Source of the DNA: an uncultured Maribacter sp.
Lineage (GTDB): Bacteria > Bacteroidota > Bacteroidia > Flavobacteriales > Flavobacteriaceae
Length of the DNA stretch: 64,000 nucleotides
Direction: 5' to 3'
Assembly (NCBI RefSeq): GCF_947496775.1
Contig: NZ_CANMDU010000001.1
Span: 983,685 to 1,047,684, forward strand
Shown here: in pieces, positions 28,807-37,645 of the stretch
How the letters are laid out: every line of letters starts with the position of its first letter
Position numbering within the stretch: the first letter of the stretch is position 1
Made by a program: the position numbers and the translations under genes
The notes under the pieces: generated by a model
Databases searched by the model: none
The model's input: the letters and a program-made list of their open reading frames with translations, nothing else
What the model was told of the DNA's origin: nothing

Positions 28807-30782
28807 AAATCAAAAATTAAATCATTTAGTTTAGAAGCATTTTCTTTGTTTACTATTTCATAAACAGTAAGAAAATCATCTTCGAAATATACTTTTACGT
28901 TTCTGCCTCTTTTTTTAAGAATATCTATTTGAGACTCTATTTGTAATACGGTTTCCTTAGTAACCTTAAATTTTTCATCCGTAGAATTAGCATTGTTTTT
29001 TGCTATAAAAACGAAAACACTATTGGGCAATATATTACTAGAATTACTCTTCATTAATTCTTCATCACCCTTGATCATTTGATAAATAGAATCTCTTTTA
29101 GTATAGGCTCCATTAAAAAGATTATAATTAATAAAATGATGCTCACTCTTCCCAATACTCTGCCCATAATTTTGATTAACTACGGCATAAGAGTATGGCA
29201 AATAATTACTCGATAAATCATCATAAACCAAAAGAATATCGGTTTTAAGTTCATCTGTTTCATCAAAATTATAATTTGAGAAACTATTTGTAAAGTAAGA
29301 AGCAAATACTAACACAATGAATATAGATGCTATACTAATAGCCCTATTTTTTCTTTCCTTAGGTACGGAAATTTTAAAATAGTAAAGTATTATTCCACTA
29401 AATATACCCACTAATATAACAACTAGAATAGATAGAATTTGGTAATATAAATCAATATCAATCCATGGCCAATCTAGCCATTTTAGTGCGATTGTAAAAT
29501 TTAAAAAAACCAAAAAAACCATTGCTGGAGTCCATTTTTTCCTATTCTTAATAAATAATGGCATTAATCCTAAAAATGTTATAACCCCAAGACCGGCATA
29601 TACAAGAACTAGCTTATCTATTGGTATAACCAATTGCGGAAAATACGTATAAACATCTACCAATATCATACTTTGTTTTATAAACGTAATAAAGGATATT
29701 CCTAATAACCAACACGTTATTGCGTGTATAGTCATTACTAAAGAGGTAGCTAAAACATAACTTAGTATGCTTCGTAAAATATATGGTAAACTTTTTTTTG
29801 TATAAAATAAGATAGCAGCTATTAAAAAAATCGGAATAATAATTATGGCAACAAAAAAACTCACAAAAGCCAATGCCGTATAAAGCATAAATAACACTAT
29901 AAAATATTTACGCTTATCTTTAGTAAGCAATTTGGGAATAACAGTAAAAAGCATTGCAGGCAGTGCAAACCAAATGGCCATATACAACGCATTGTGCTCC
30001 AATAAAAGATTAATATTTATTGGAAGATACTTGTAGAAAAAACCAAAAAACAATACTCCAATCATTGGAGCCAAAAAATTAGATTTAGTAATTTTAACCA
30101 ACACCCAATATAACACTAGACTAATTCCAAATGTTTCTAAAAGCCCAAAAGAATGCACTGCCATCTCTTCACTTATTCCGGTAATTTTACTGTAAAAATT
30201 AATCACAGCATTTTCGCCTAACAATGTAAAACCTGGACTAAACCAAATATTATTATTAATACTTTTTACAAATTCTAAATTTTGAATCCATAACCCTGAG
30301 AGCGTATATAGGTCATTTTTTAAAAAAAGATACCTAGACACAAAACACGCCATGGACACTAAAAAGGCAGTAATAAGCATGAAGTTTAACTTTTTTGGTA
30401 AAAAAAAGTTGAAACCATTTTTCAACTGCTTAAGAAAGTTAGGCTTCTCTTCCATAAACCTAAAAAAGGTTAATAAAAACGCTTTTCTTTTCTTTCGAAT
30501 TTGCTCTGCCGAGTTTCTAAAATTCCCTAAATCTAGATATAAAAAGAAAAAAAGGCCAAAGAATAAAAATAATATTGAAAATATATTGTACATCTTTAAC
30601 TGTACCAGCACAAAAATTAACAATAGTATAGCGCTTCCAAATATTGCAGAACGTCTTACAACGTAATCTAAATTGTATGTTTTTATTGGTTGCTTTGTAA
30701 CTATTTGATGGACTATAAGTGCTCCTAAAAAAATAAGGATAATCCTAAAAGGTCCTAAAAGTACGTTATCTAGAAATCCCAT
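28803..30782 (-). CDS. Polytopic membrane protein of the Pel-like operon, function unknown
   Basis: This 659-residue protein has roughly a dozen hydrophobic helices from residue 8 to about 510 and a soluble C-terminal part of about 150 residues (beginning KTDILLVYDDLSSNYLPYSY). I recognise no glycosyltransferase-C, Wzy or transporter signature with confidence, and the tail is not a GGDEF or GAF domain as in PelD. It lies between the GH114-like gene and the fusion gene, with a 5-base gap before it and a 4-base overlap after it, so it must be part of the operon. A polymerase, acetyl-donor or PelE-like assembly role are all possible guesses. Confidence 0.75.
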   Translation of the reverse strand: MGFLDNVLLGPFRIILIFLGALIVHQIVTKQPIKTYNLDYVVRRSAIFGSAILLLIFVLVQLKMYNIFSILFLFFGLFFFLYLDLGNFRNSAEQIRKKRKAFLLTFFRFMEEKPNFLKQLKNGFNFFLPKKLNFMLITAFLVSMACFVSRYLFLKNDLYTLSGLWIQNLEFVKSINNNIWFSPGFTLLGENAVINFYSKITGISEEMAVHSFGLLETFGISLVLYWVLVKITKSNFLAPMIGVLFFGFFYKYLPININLLLEHNALYMAIWFALPAMLFTVIPKLLTKDKRKYFIVLFMLYTALAFVSFFVAIIIIPIFLIAAILFYTKKSLPYILRSILSYVLATSLVMTIHAITCWLLGISFITFIKQSMILVDVYTYFPQLVIPIDKLVLVYAGLGVITFLGLMPLFIKNRKKWTPAMVFLVFLNFTIALKWLDWPWIDIDLYYQILSILVVILVGIFSGIILYYFKISVPKERKNRAISIASIFIVLVFASYFTNSFSNYNFDETDELKTDILLVYDDLSSNYLPYSYAVVNQNYGQSIGKSEHHFINYNLFNGAYTKRDSIYQMIKGDEELMKSNSSNILPNSVFVFIAKNNANSTDEKFKVTKETVLQIESQIDILKKRGRNVKVYFEDDFLTVYEIVNKENASKLNDLIFDL

Positions 30783-30787
30783 TTATA

Positions 30788-31597
30788 CTATATTTTAAAT
30801 TTTGGAATAGATTGTAAATCTATTTGCGCAACAAAGACTGAAAAATCTATTTTTTTTGCTTCCCGCGAAATCATTTTTTTCATTCTAGATGTTTCTGCAT
30901 ATTCGATAATATAAATTGGTTTTTTTGCTATTTTTTTTGCCTGCCTTAAATTTTTTACTATTTCTCTTTGTGTGTTTATGTCTCGTATTGCATACTCCTT
31001 TTTAGCAAAATCATAAGCACTAACAACCGACTCTACAACAATAGAATTTGTAATATTTTTAAGTTCTTTGGCCAGAAATAAGCCTGAATTTTGAACTAAA
31101 AAAAGATTTTTATTCTCTACTTTAATTCTTTTTAACAAAGCAATAAATTCTTCTTTTTGATTACGTAAATTCCCCCACTGAGAGACATTATCTAGGTTAT
31201 CCAAAAACAATCCTTCAATTCCTTTTTGTTTTATTTTATTAATTACTTTCAATAAAACTTCTTGCGCCTTTTTGTTTTTAATATCTATAAACCGACTATT
31301 CCAAATACCATTTTTCCCTAAAGTATAAGGAGCCATTTCTTTATAAAAAGACGCATATTCGTTTACTTCTGTTAAACTTATGTATGCAGCTACCTTCGTA
31401 TTGTTTCTATTAAAAATTGCAATCTCCGATGAAGTATAATGTTCCGATTCTAGAATAACTAAATCGTATCCTGTTATTAATTCTGGGTTCACTTTTCCAT
31501 AGCAAACAAATAACTTGTTTGCTATGGCATCTTTCTCTTGTAATTGAGAGACACCTAGAAAGGGTAATAAAAAATATAAGATATTAATAGGCCGCAT
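30788..31597 (-). CDS. GH114-like endo-alpha-1,4-polygalactosaminidase, canonical order (PelA hydrolase-like)
   Basis: This 269-residue exported (beta/alpha)-barrel enzyme has a signal peptide ending LGVSQ. Barrel motifs occur in the canonical order: LFVCYGKVNPEL near residue 30, LVILESEHY near 47, VAAYISLTEVNEY at 69-81, GLFLDNLDNV with D133 and D136, then FLVQNSG at 167-172. The GH114/PelA hydrolase family cuts galactosamine-rich polymers such as Pel. In a Pel-like operon it would trim or release the polymer. The gene overlaps the end of pelG by 14 bases, indicating translational coupling. Confidence 0.8.
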   Translation of the reverse strand: MRPINILYFLLPFLGVSQLQEKDAIANKLFVCYGKVNPELITGYDLVILESEHYTSSEIAIFNRNNTKVAAYISLTEVNEYASFYKEMAPYTLGKNGIWNSRFIDIKNKKAQEVLLKVINKIKQKGIEGLFLDNLDNVSQWGNLRNQKEEFIALLKRIKVENKNLFLVQNSGLFLAKELKNITNSIVVESVVSAYDFAKKEYAIRDINTQREIVKNLRQAKKIAKKPIYIIEYAETSRMKKMISREAKKIDFSVFVAQIDLQSIPKFKI

Positions 31598-33185
31598 AAT
31601 AATGGTAATCTAATTTCTTAAAGAAAACAATAGTTTCTCGTAATGTTAAAATCATAAACAATCCTGCTCCAACGAGCATACCAACAACACTATACTCATA
31701 ACTAATTATTCTAGACAAGATAAAACCTACTGCAAAATTAACTATGCAAGCAATTATTATAGAGCGCAATGGTCCTTTAGGATTATCTAGTGTAAATAAA
31801 TACAAAGAGTTAAGCATTCCCCAAGTAAGTAATAAATAGCCGACACCACCAAAAACACAAACCTTAATACTTATAAAATCTAAAGTTTCACCAAAATTGG
31901 CCTCATATCCCCATGGTTGGGTAATTAATAGATAAATAAATGTCGTGGTGACTAATGCGGTAAGGATTAGAACAGAAATATGTCCTAAATACATTTTAAA
32001 AAGACTTTTATTAAAAACCTTCCTATTAGTTACTAATGTATTTCTTTGTTTTAGGTCTAAAAACTTACTAAATGAAGCTATAGCGTATTCTAAAACTCCT
32101 GCTAACATAAAGAATATTAGAATTGCAATATCCATTCCTATTTCATAATTTTTTTCATATAGAAATATAAATTGATGCGTTAAATCTATGTCGGCCGACC
32201 AAGCTAAAAGTCTATCAATAAAAATAAAGACATATATAAGGGTTCCATAAAAAAAATACCTATAGTTTTTATAAATAACCATTAACTTTTTTGGTCTTAA
32301 GTTTTCTGCTGAATAAAAACCTTTTTTTCTATTAAAAAAGTACTCTAAAAACAACTTAGAAACGAAAATAGCTACTGTAATACCCACCCAATGCGTTACA
32401 TAAATATATAGACTAGTATATAGTTTAAGGACTAATGCAATAGCAGTAGCTAATAATACTGCTAATGAAATAACCCAGCGTTGTCTTATAGTATGAAAAG
32501 GTGCAGATACCAACAACAATAACCCTATTAAAAAGGCATAAACACAGGTAATAAGTATAAAAGAAAAGGGATATAAGTTAAAAAAGAAATTTATTGCAGT
32601 TAGTACTAAAAAGGTTAAAAGCAAACCATGAATTCCCGATTTAATTAACTTATTAACCACCATTTTGGCTTTTTTAAACTCTTGATGGTGCCAATAAAAT
32701 GAAGCTTGCCTACCTAATACTTGTACATAACCTCCAGAAACAACTAAACCAATTATAACTCCAAAAACGACGGAAGTAGACTGTACAATATTGAAACCTA
32801 TAAAAGCCCACAAGGAGTAACCAAAAACAATTATAGACGCTATTTGTAAAAAAATAGGAAGTAAATGGAAGATACCTAATGGATAAAACTGTATTAAAAG
32901 TTTCGTTTTCATCCATAAATAACTAGATACTGGAACTAACGCAGCTTTAGATTTTTTTAATTCGCTCTCATTTTTTAGTGTGGTTATATCTCTACTTTTT
33001 AAATCATTAAATATATGCTTAGATAAATCGGAAAGGGACACAAATCCATAATCCTCTAAAACATCTTTATCTCTGATTCCAAAAGATTCTAAGGTTGCTA
33101 AAACAACCATAACACTAACTGGATTACCAATTTTATGGATTACCAATTCCGTTATTTTTTTAATATTTTCTTGAATGTTTTTCAT
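31584..33185 (-). CDS. pelG: PelG-like exopolysaccharide flippase (MOP superfamily)
   Basis: This 533-residue polytopic protein has about 12 membrane helices from residue 95 on, with blocks such as FVIGLVVSGGYVQVLGRQ-like near 140-155, FFYGTLIYVFIFIDRLLAW and GVGYLLLTWGMLNSLYLF. The pattern is that of PelG, the MOP-type transporter that moves Pel chains with PelF. About 90 soluble residues precede the first helix (DKDVLEDYGFVSLSDLSKHI), more than usual for PelG. It sits 45 bases after pelF. The family call rests on both sequence style and the neighbouring PelF gene. Confidence 0.75.
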   Translation of the reverse strand: MKNIQENIKKITELVIHKIGNPVSVMVVLATLESFGIRDKDVLEDYGFVSLSDLSKHIFNDLKSRDITTLKNESELKKSKAALVPVSSYLWMKTKLLIQFYPLGIFHLLPIFLQIASIIVFGYSLWAFIGFNIVQSTSVVFGVIIGLVVSGGYVQVLGRQASFYWHHQEFKKAKMVVNKLIKSGIHGLLLTFLVLTAINFFFNLYPFSFILITCVYAFLIGLLLLVSAPFHTIRQRWVISLAVLLATAIALVLKLYTSLYIYVTHWVGITVAIFVSKLFLEYFFNRKKGFYSAENLRPKKLMVIYKNYRYFFYGTLIYVFIFIDRLLAWSADIDLTHQFIFLYEKNYEIGMDIAILIFFMLAGVLEYAIASFSKFLDLKQRNTLVTNRKVFNKSLFKMYLGHISVLILTALVTTTFIYLLITQPWGYEANFGETLDFISIKVCVFGGVGYLLLTWGMLNSLYLFTLDNPKGPLRSIIIACIVNFAVGFILSRIISYEYSVVGMLVGAGLFMILTLRETIVFFKKLDYHYYAAY

Positions 33186-33230
33186 GCAATGAGGGGAACT
33201 TCCTTCGCTTCTGTGTTAAAACTAAATAGT

Positions 33231-34739
33231 TTAACTTTCTATTAAACTTGGAGTTTTAATACTTAAATTTTTATATGTTTTTTCAAAAGAATTTATAAAA
33301 GTATCTATTGTAAAATTTTCTAATACTTTTTGTCTAGCATTTTCACCCATCCATTTTCTTAATCTTTCATTTTGTAAAAGTTTAATAACGTTTTGAGCAA
33401 TTTCTTCATGGTCCTTGGGTTTACAAACCAAACCGCAAGTATCATCTATTGCCTCTGTAACCCCACCGACATCGGTAGCTACAACTGGTATTCCAGAACT
33501 CATAGATTCTATAACTGTATAAGGAAAACCTTCTGAAATAGAAGTAAGTATAGATATATCTCCTTCGGAATAAATAAATTCCGGTTTATTATGAAAACCT
33601 TTTAAGAAAAAGTTATTCTCTAACTTAAGTTCTTTTATCAATGCTTCACATTCTTCCGTATATTCTGGTACTGCATCTTTATTACCATAAATTAAATACT
33701 GTACATTTGGTATTGTTTTTACCACTTCATGACAAGATTTAATCATGGTTAAAATATCTTTTAAATCAAAAATTCTTGCAGCAGCAACAACTGTAGGAAT
33801 TTCTTTTAAGTGTTCTGGCTTTGGTCTTGGAAGAAATACATTTTCATCGACACCATTATATATAACTTCTATTTTAGATAATTCTGCACCATAAAATTTT
33901 TCCCAAGACATATTAAATTTACTTACGGTACTAATTTTTGATGCATGAGAATACACTAGTTTTGTTATGCACTCAGAAAAATTAATAAGCATTTTTTTTA
34001 AGAAATAAGAGTAATCGGCAGAACTAATAGCAATTAAGCGCTCTCTAATAAAAACACCATGTTCCGTAACCAAAATAGGCGTGTTATATTTATATTTTAA
34101 TGCTAAAGCAGGAATAACTGCTATTCCTGAAATAGTAATATGAGAAATATCCATTTTAGGAACCTCTATTGCCATGGGAATAAGAAAGCGATAAATCCAA
34201 CGCATGGCAGTTGTTATATCTTCCAATGGAACAACATTTAACTCCTCCGGAGGTAATACTCTAGAAATAACATCACAGAAAGTATACCAGACGGCTTCAC
34301 TAGTCATTGTGGTTTTATAGTCGTACTTCTGAAAAAATCGCCACATTTTGTAAAAACTGGCATTTATATTTTCTAAAGATTGATTCTCAGAATATATTTC
34401 TTCTATAAATGATGTAAAATTTGGTAAGAAAGAGCTTTTTATAATATCGTCGGATGTAAACTCCCTTGCTTTAAGGATTGTAGAATATTTTATATTATAA
34501 TCTACACAATCGAAAGGTTCTTCTGGAGACCACATAGGCACCTGAATAATCTTCTTTACATTTTCACCTATTGGGTATTTTGTAACACTTTCAACACCTG
34601 CATTAATAGAGTATAATGTAAAATCAATACCTTTTGTTTTAGTACACAAATCATGAGCCCACGTAGAAACTCCTCCTCCATTATAGGGATATGTTCCTTC
34701 TGTAATTAGAAGCACATTAATAGTATTGGTTAGTGTCAT
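33231..34739 (-). CDS. pelF: PelF-like GT4 glycosyltransferase
   Basis: This 502-residue cytoplasmic GT4 retaining glycosyltransferase has the PelF hallmark N-terminus LLITEGTYPYNGGGVSTWAH and the acceptor-side block TEHGVFIRERL. The central IEVIYNGVD segment is followed by the nucleotide-sugar site E403-GFPYTVIE411 and then GIPVVATDVGG. PelF uses UDP-GalNAc or UDP-GlcNAc to build the Pel chain. Size matches the family (about 500). It is the second gene of the operon, following a GH114-like lipoprotein gene by about 140 bases. Confidence 0.88.
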   Translation of the reverse strand: MTLTNTINVLLITEGTYPYNGGGVSTWAHDLCTKTKGIDFTLYSINAGVESVTKYPIGENVKKIIQVPMWSPEEPFDCVDYNIKYSTILKAREFTSDDIIKSSFLPNFTSFIEEIYSENQSLENINASFYKMWRFFQKYDYKTTMTSEAVWYTFCDVISRVLPPEELNVVPLEDITTAMRWIYRFLIPMAIEVPKMDISHITISGIAVIPALALKYKYNTPILVTEHGVFIRERLIAISSADYSYFLKKMLINFSECITKLVYSHASKISTVSKFNMSWEKFYGAELSKIEVIYNGVDENVFLPRPKPEHLKEIPTVVAAARIFDLKDILTMIKSCHEVVKTIPNVQYLIYGNKDAVPEYTEECEALIKELKLENNFFLKGFHNKPEFIYSEGDISILTSISEGFPYTVIESMSSGIPVVATDVGGVTEAIDDTCGLVCKPKDHEEIAQNVIKLLQNERLRKWMGENARQKVLENFTIDTFINSFEKTYKNLSIKTPSLIES

Positions 34740-34878
34740 GTAATTTTTTCCTCTTCCTATTTTTCGTAAAACAAATTCAAAGAAAACACTAAACGCAGAT
34801 ATCTCAGTTTATATTGGTTAAAGCAATGGAATTAATCTATAAAATGATAGATATATTACCTTCATCGATAAAAGACAA

Positions 34879-35907
34879 TTATTCATCATAATTTTCAAAA
34901 TACTCAAAGGCATCTATAATATCTAAATATACACCATCAAAACCTGTAGAAAGAATTTTGTCTAAATAAGCTTCATCATTTCCAAAAATAACATTCTGCC
35001 ATTCTTTTTCCCAATAGCGAACTTTAAAGTTTCCTTTCCAGTTTTTGTTTTCTTTATCTAGCCAAATTGGTTTATTTTTCTTCCAACTCGTATCCCAATA
35101 ATACCTATAATCTTCTGCTTCTCCAATAGACATATAGCAAATAACTTGTCTCCTCCCTCCATCAGGTTTAGTTTTTAATTCTTCTATTGAAAGTTTTGAA
35201 AATGGTGTTCCATCGTTGAAAAACATATCTAAAAAAACCACATCATAATTAGAATTATCTATTTCGCTTATAAGCTCATTTTTAGTGTCGTAATCTTCAT
35301 AATTAAGAATAAACAAAAAATTATCCGCATCTTCTAAAGATGCAATACTCTTGTTACTTAATTTATTTGTTGTATGTGGTACAGGGGGTATTAATGTTAA
35401 ATCTCTTTTTGTAGCAACAAAAGGAATAAAGCCTAAATCATAATTTTTTTGATACGCATCCTCAATTTTATCTTTCGAAGAACAATAATCAATAACAAAA
35501 ATAGAATTACCTGCATTTTGAGAAACCTTCAACAAATTTATATTATAATCTGTGATCTCTTCTTTTGTGGCAACGTTATCTCTTTTATAACCATAGAACA
35601 AATTTTCTTGTCCGTTACCGTCGATTGCTTCCAAATATTTTTTACTTGGAGCCCCATCTGCCGTACCTGTTTTGGTAACCAATTCTATTCCATTTTGGGG
35701 TATAATAGCAAATTCTGGATTTATTCCCTTAGCATGCTCGCTTAAACCGATAACAAAAGAACGCATATCCTCTTTAAAATCTCTATTCCCAAATATTGAA
35801 TTCTTTTTTTGTTCTATTTCAGTTGTATTTATATCATTCGTATTCTCACAGCCTGTATTCAAAAAAAATAAAAACAAAAATAATTTTATAAAACTCATCT
35901 TATTCAT
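34879..35907 (-). CDS. GH114-like (TM1410/MJ1477-type) lipoprotein with permuted motif order
   Basis: This 342-residue lipoprotein has its lipobox Cys at residue 20 (LNTGCEN). Motifs typical of the TM1410/GH114 glycosidases occur in a rotated order. AIIPQNGIEL (PQNG 70-73) comes first, then LFYGYKRDN and FVIDYCSS, then GFIPFVATKRDL. CYMSIGEAEDYRYYW (S260 onward) follows, with GFDGVYLDIIDAFEYF (D329, D332) at the very end. The homologue at 30788-31597 has YIS, then LDNLD, then QNSG. It is the first gene upstream of pelF and has a good -7 box, so it probably opens the operon. The likely role is cleavage of amino-sugar polymers at the cell surface. Confidence 0.8.
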   Translation of the reverse strand: MNKMSFIKLFLFLFFLNTGCENTNDINTTEIEQKKNSIFGNRDFKEDMRSFVIGLSEHAKGINPEFAIIPQNGIELVTKTGTADGAPSKKYLEAIDGNGQENLFYGYKRDNVATKEEITDYNINLLKVSQNAGNSIFVIDYCSSKDKIEDAYQKNYDLGFIPFVATKRDLTLIPPVPHTTNKLSNKSIASLEDADNFLFILNYEDYDTKNELISEIDNSNYDVVFLDMFFNDGTPFSKLSIEELKTKPDGGRRQVICYMSIGEAEDYRYYWDTSWKKNKPIWLDKENKNWKGNFKVRYWEKEWQNVIFGNDEAYLDKILSTGFDGVYLDIIDAFEYFENYDE

Positions 35908-35924
35908 AGTTAATATACCTCGGA

Positions 35925-35932
35925 CAAATATA
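35925..35932 (-). promoter_or_regulatory. Promoter -7 element of the Pel-like operon
   Basis: TATATTTG on the minus strand fits TAnnTTTG and ends 17 bases before the ATG of the first gene. The -33 element is weak. Confidence 0.45.
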
Positions 35933-36070
35933 ATGCTTATTTATAATTGACTTATTTAGAATTAAAATACAAAAATCTCAAAAGCATTTCTTAATCTTGT
36001 TAAAACATAAGTGGAAAAAAAATCTATTATATACCATACTACTTAATAGTTATATGTACATATTAGTTTT

Positions 36071-36892
36071 TTAACCTAACCCAACATCTAAAGTCATCAT
36101 AACAATAAACCCCCCAATAAATCCCATTACTGCTATATCGGTATGCTTATCTTGTTGGGTTTCAGGAATTACTTCTTCTACCACAACAAATATCATGGCA
36201 CCTGCGGCAAAAGAAAGTGCATATGGTAGAATAGGCTGAAAAGTAAGTACTGCCCAAGCACCAATAACTGCTGCAATCGGCTCTACTAATGCAGACGCCT
36301 GACCAAACATAAAACTCTTCGTTCTACTTAACCCTTGTCTTCTTAAAGGCATTGCTACGGCAAAACCTTCTGGAAAATTTTGAAGTCCTATACCTAATGC
36401 TAAAGCCACAGCCCCACCAATGGAGGCTCCGTCAAAACCAGCCGCAACACCTCCAAATAAAACCCCTACAGCTAACCCTTCAGGTATGTTATGTAAAGTA
36501 ATAGCCAATGTTAGCAGAATAGACCTATGCCATGGTGTTTTTATACCTTCTTTTTCACTTTCCTTAAAATTAATATGTAAATGCGGTAGTACTTTATCTA
36601 ATCCAAAAAGAAATAAAGCACCTAATAAAAAACCTACTGCGGCTGGTATTACCTTTACAAAACCTTCTCCAGGGCTCATTTCTATTCCTGGCGCTAAAAG
36701 ACTCCAAAAACTAGCTGCTACCATTACTCCTCCAGTAAAACCAAGCATTCCGTCTAAAACTGCTCTATTTAAAGTTTTAAACAAAAAAACTAAAGCCGCT
36801 CCTGCTGCGGTTAATGCCCATGTAAATACTGTTGCATAAAAAGCTGCTAAAATTGGGTCTATAGATTCTAAATATGCTACTACTTGTTCCAT
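36071..36892 (-). CDS. ZIP-family metal transporter (GufA/ZupT-like)
   Basis: This 273-residue inner-membrane transporter has eight hydrophobic helices. The metal-binding motifs are HNIPEGLAVG and NFPEGFAV in helices 4 and 5, and EEVIPE further on. ZIP proteins import Zn, Mn or Fe. The gene starts four bases after the stop codon of the DtxR/MntR-type regulator, so both are co-transcribed and the regulator probably controls it in response to a divalent metal. The exact metal is not decided by the motifs. Confidence 0.92.
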   Translation of the reverse strand: MEQVVAYLESIDPILAAFYATVFTWALTAAGAALVFLFKTLNRAVLDGMLGFTGGVMVAASFWSLLAPGIEMSPGEGFVKVIPAAVGFLLGALFLFGLDKVLPHLHINFKESEKEGIKTPWHRSILLTLAITLHNIPEGLAVGVLFGGVAAGFDGASIGGAVALALGIGLQNFPEGFAVAMPLRRQGLSRTKSFMFGQASALVEPIAAVIGAWAVLTFQPILPYALSFAAGAMIFVVVEEVIPETQQDKHTDIAVMGFIGGFIVMMTLDVGLG

Positions 36893-36895
36893 TTC

Positions 36896-37552
36896 TTATT
36901 CAATTATTCTTAAATATAAATTAGATGCTATTTGGTCAGATATATGAATATCAACCTCTCTGATTTTTATATGTAAAGAGCCATCGAACTCTTCTTTATC
37001 AATAACAGATATAGAATCGCCCAAAGCAATTTTGTTTTTGTCTAAAAATTTTAAAAAGGGTGGTGAAGAATCTTTTACCCCTACACATATACCTTCTTTT
37101 CCAATAGGAACTTCATTCAACAGTCTTTTTATAGATTTTTTAAATTCGCCATCTTTAGAAGGAATAGGGTCTCCATGTGGATCTATTTGCGGAAATCCCA
37201 AATGCTTATCTAGCATATCTACGAGCTTCTCACTCTTTATATGCTCCAGTTGTTCCGCAACTTCATGAACCTCATCCCAAGAAAATTCCAATTTTTCTAC
37301 CAAAAACACTTCCCACAATCTATGTTTTCTTACGATAGACAAAGCCGTCTTTAGACCATACTCGGAGAGGGTTACACCTTGATACTTTTTATAATTCACA
37401 AGACCTTTTTCAGACAATTTCTTAATCATATCCGTAACCGAAGATGGTTTAGTCTCCATTCTCTCGGCAATGGAGTTTGTTGAAACACTACCCAAATCCC
37501 CTTTACCCAGGTGGTATATGATTTTAATATAATCTTCTTCTGAAAGTGTCAT
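36896..37552 (-). CDS. DtxR/MntR-family metal-dependent transcriptional repressor
   Basis: This 218-residue regulator has an N-terminal winged helix (about 1-65: TNSIAERMETKPSSVTDMIK, then KLSEKGLVNYKKYQGVTLS). A metal-binding and dimerisation domain follows (about 66-140: RKHRLWEVFLVEKL, EVHEVAEQLEHIKSEKLV, FPQIDPHGDPIP), then a C-terminal SH3/FeoA-like domain (about 145-218). Three domains suggest the DtxR/IdeR branch, though Mn regulation is equally plausible. It is divergent from a TonB-dependent receptor and in operon with a ZIP transporter, fitting control of metal import across both membranes. Confidence 0.93.
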   Translation of the reverse strand: MTLSEEDYIKIIYHLGKGDLGSVSTNSIAERMETKPSSVTDMIKKLSEKGLVNYKKYQGVTLSEYGLKTALSIVRKHRLWEVFLVEKLEFSWDEVHEVAEQLEHIKSEKLVDMLDKHLGFPQIDPHGDPIPSKDGEFKKSIKRLLNEVPIGKEGICVGVKDSSPPFLKFLDKNKIALGDSISVIDKEEFDGSLHIKIREVDIHISDQIASNLYLRIIE

Positions 37553-37569
37553 TAAATTTTCATTTAAAA

Positions 37570-37599
37570 CAAAAATACATTTTTATTAATAAAAACAAA
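37570..37599 (-). promoter_or_regulatory. Promoter of the DtxR-ZIP operon
   Basis: On the minus strand TTTG (37599-37596), an 18-base spacer and TATTTTTG (37577-37570) match the Bacteroidota consensus. The DtxR-type ATG follows about 18 bases after the -7 box. Confidence 0.6.
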
Positions 37600-37602
37600 T
37601 TT

Positions 37603-37623
37603 TTAGCTTTGCCTAAATTTTAA
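37603..37623 (+). promoter_or_regulatory. Candidate DtxR-type operator over the TonB receptor -7 box
   Basis: TTAGCTTTGCCTAA followed by ATTTTAA resembles the DtxR box (TTAG....CCTAA with dyad symmetry). It contains TAGCTTTG at 37604-37611, a perfect TAnnTTTG -7 box for the plus-strand TonB receptor. A repressor bound here would block that promoter and sit beside the divergent one. Confidence 0.5.
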
Positions 37624-37645
37624 TTTTTACAAGTAAAAAATATTA

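Noticed and set aside
36420..36839. 139-codon open frame on the plus strand
   Set aside because: It lies wholly opposite the ZIP transporter gene and arises from its codon pattern.
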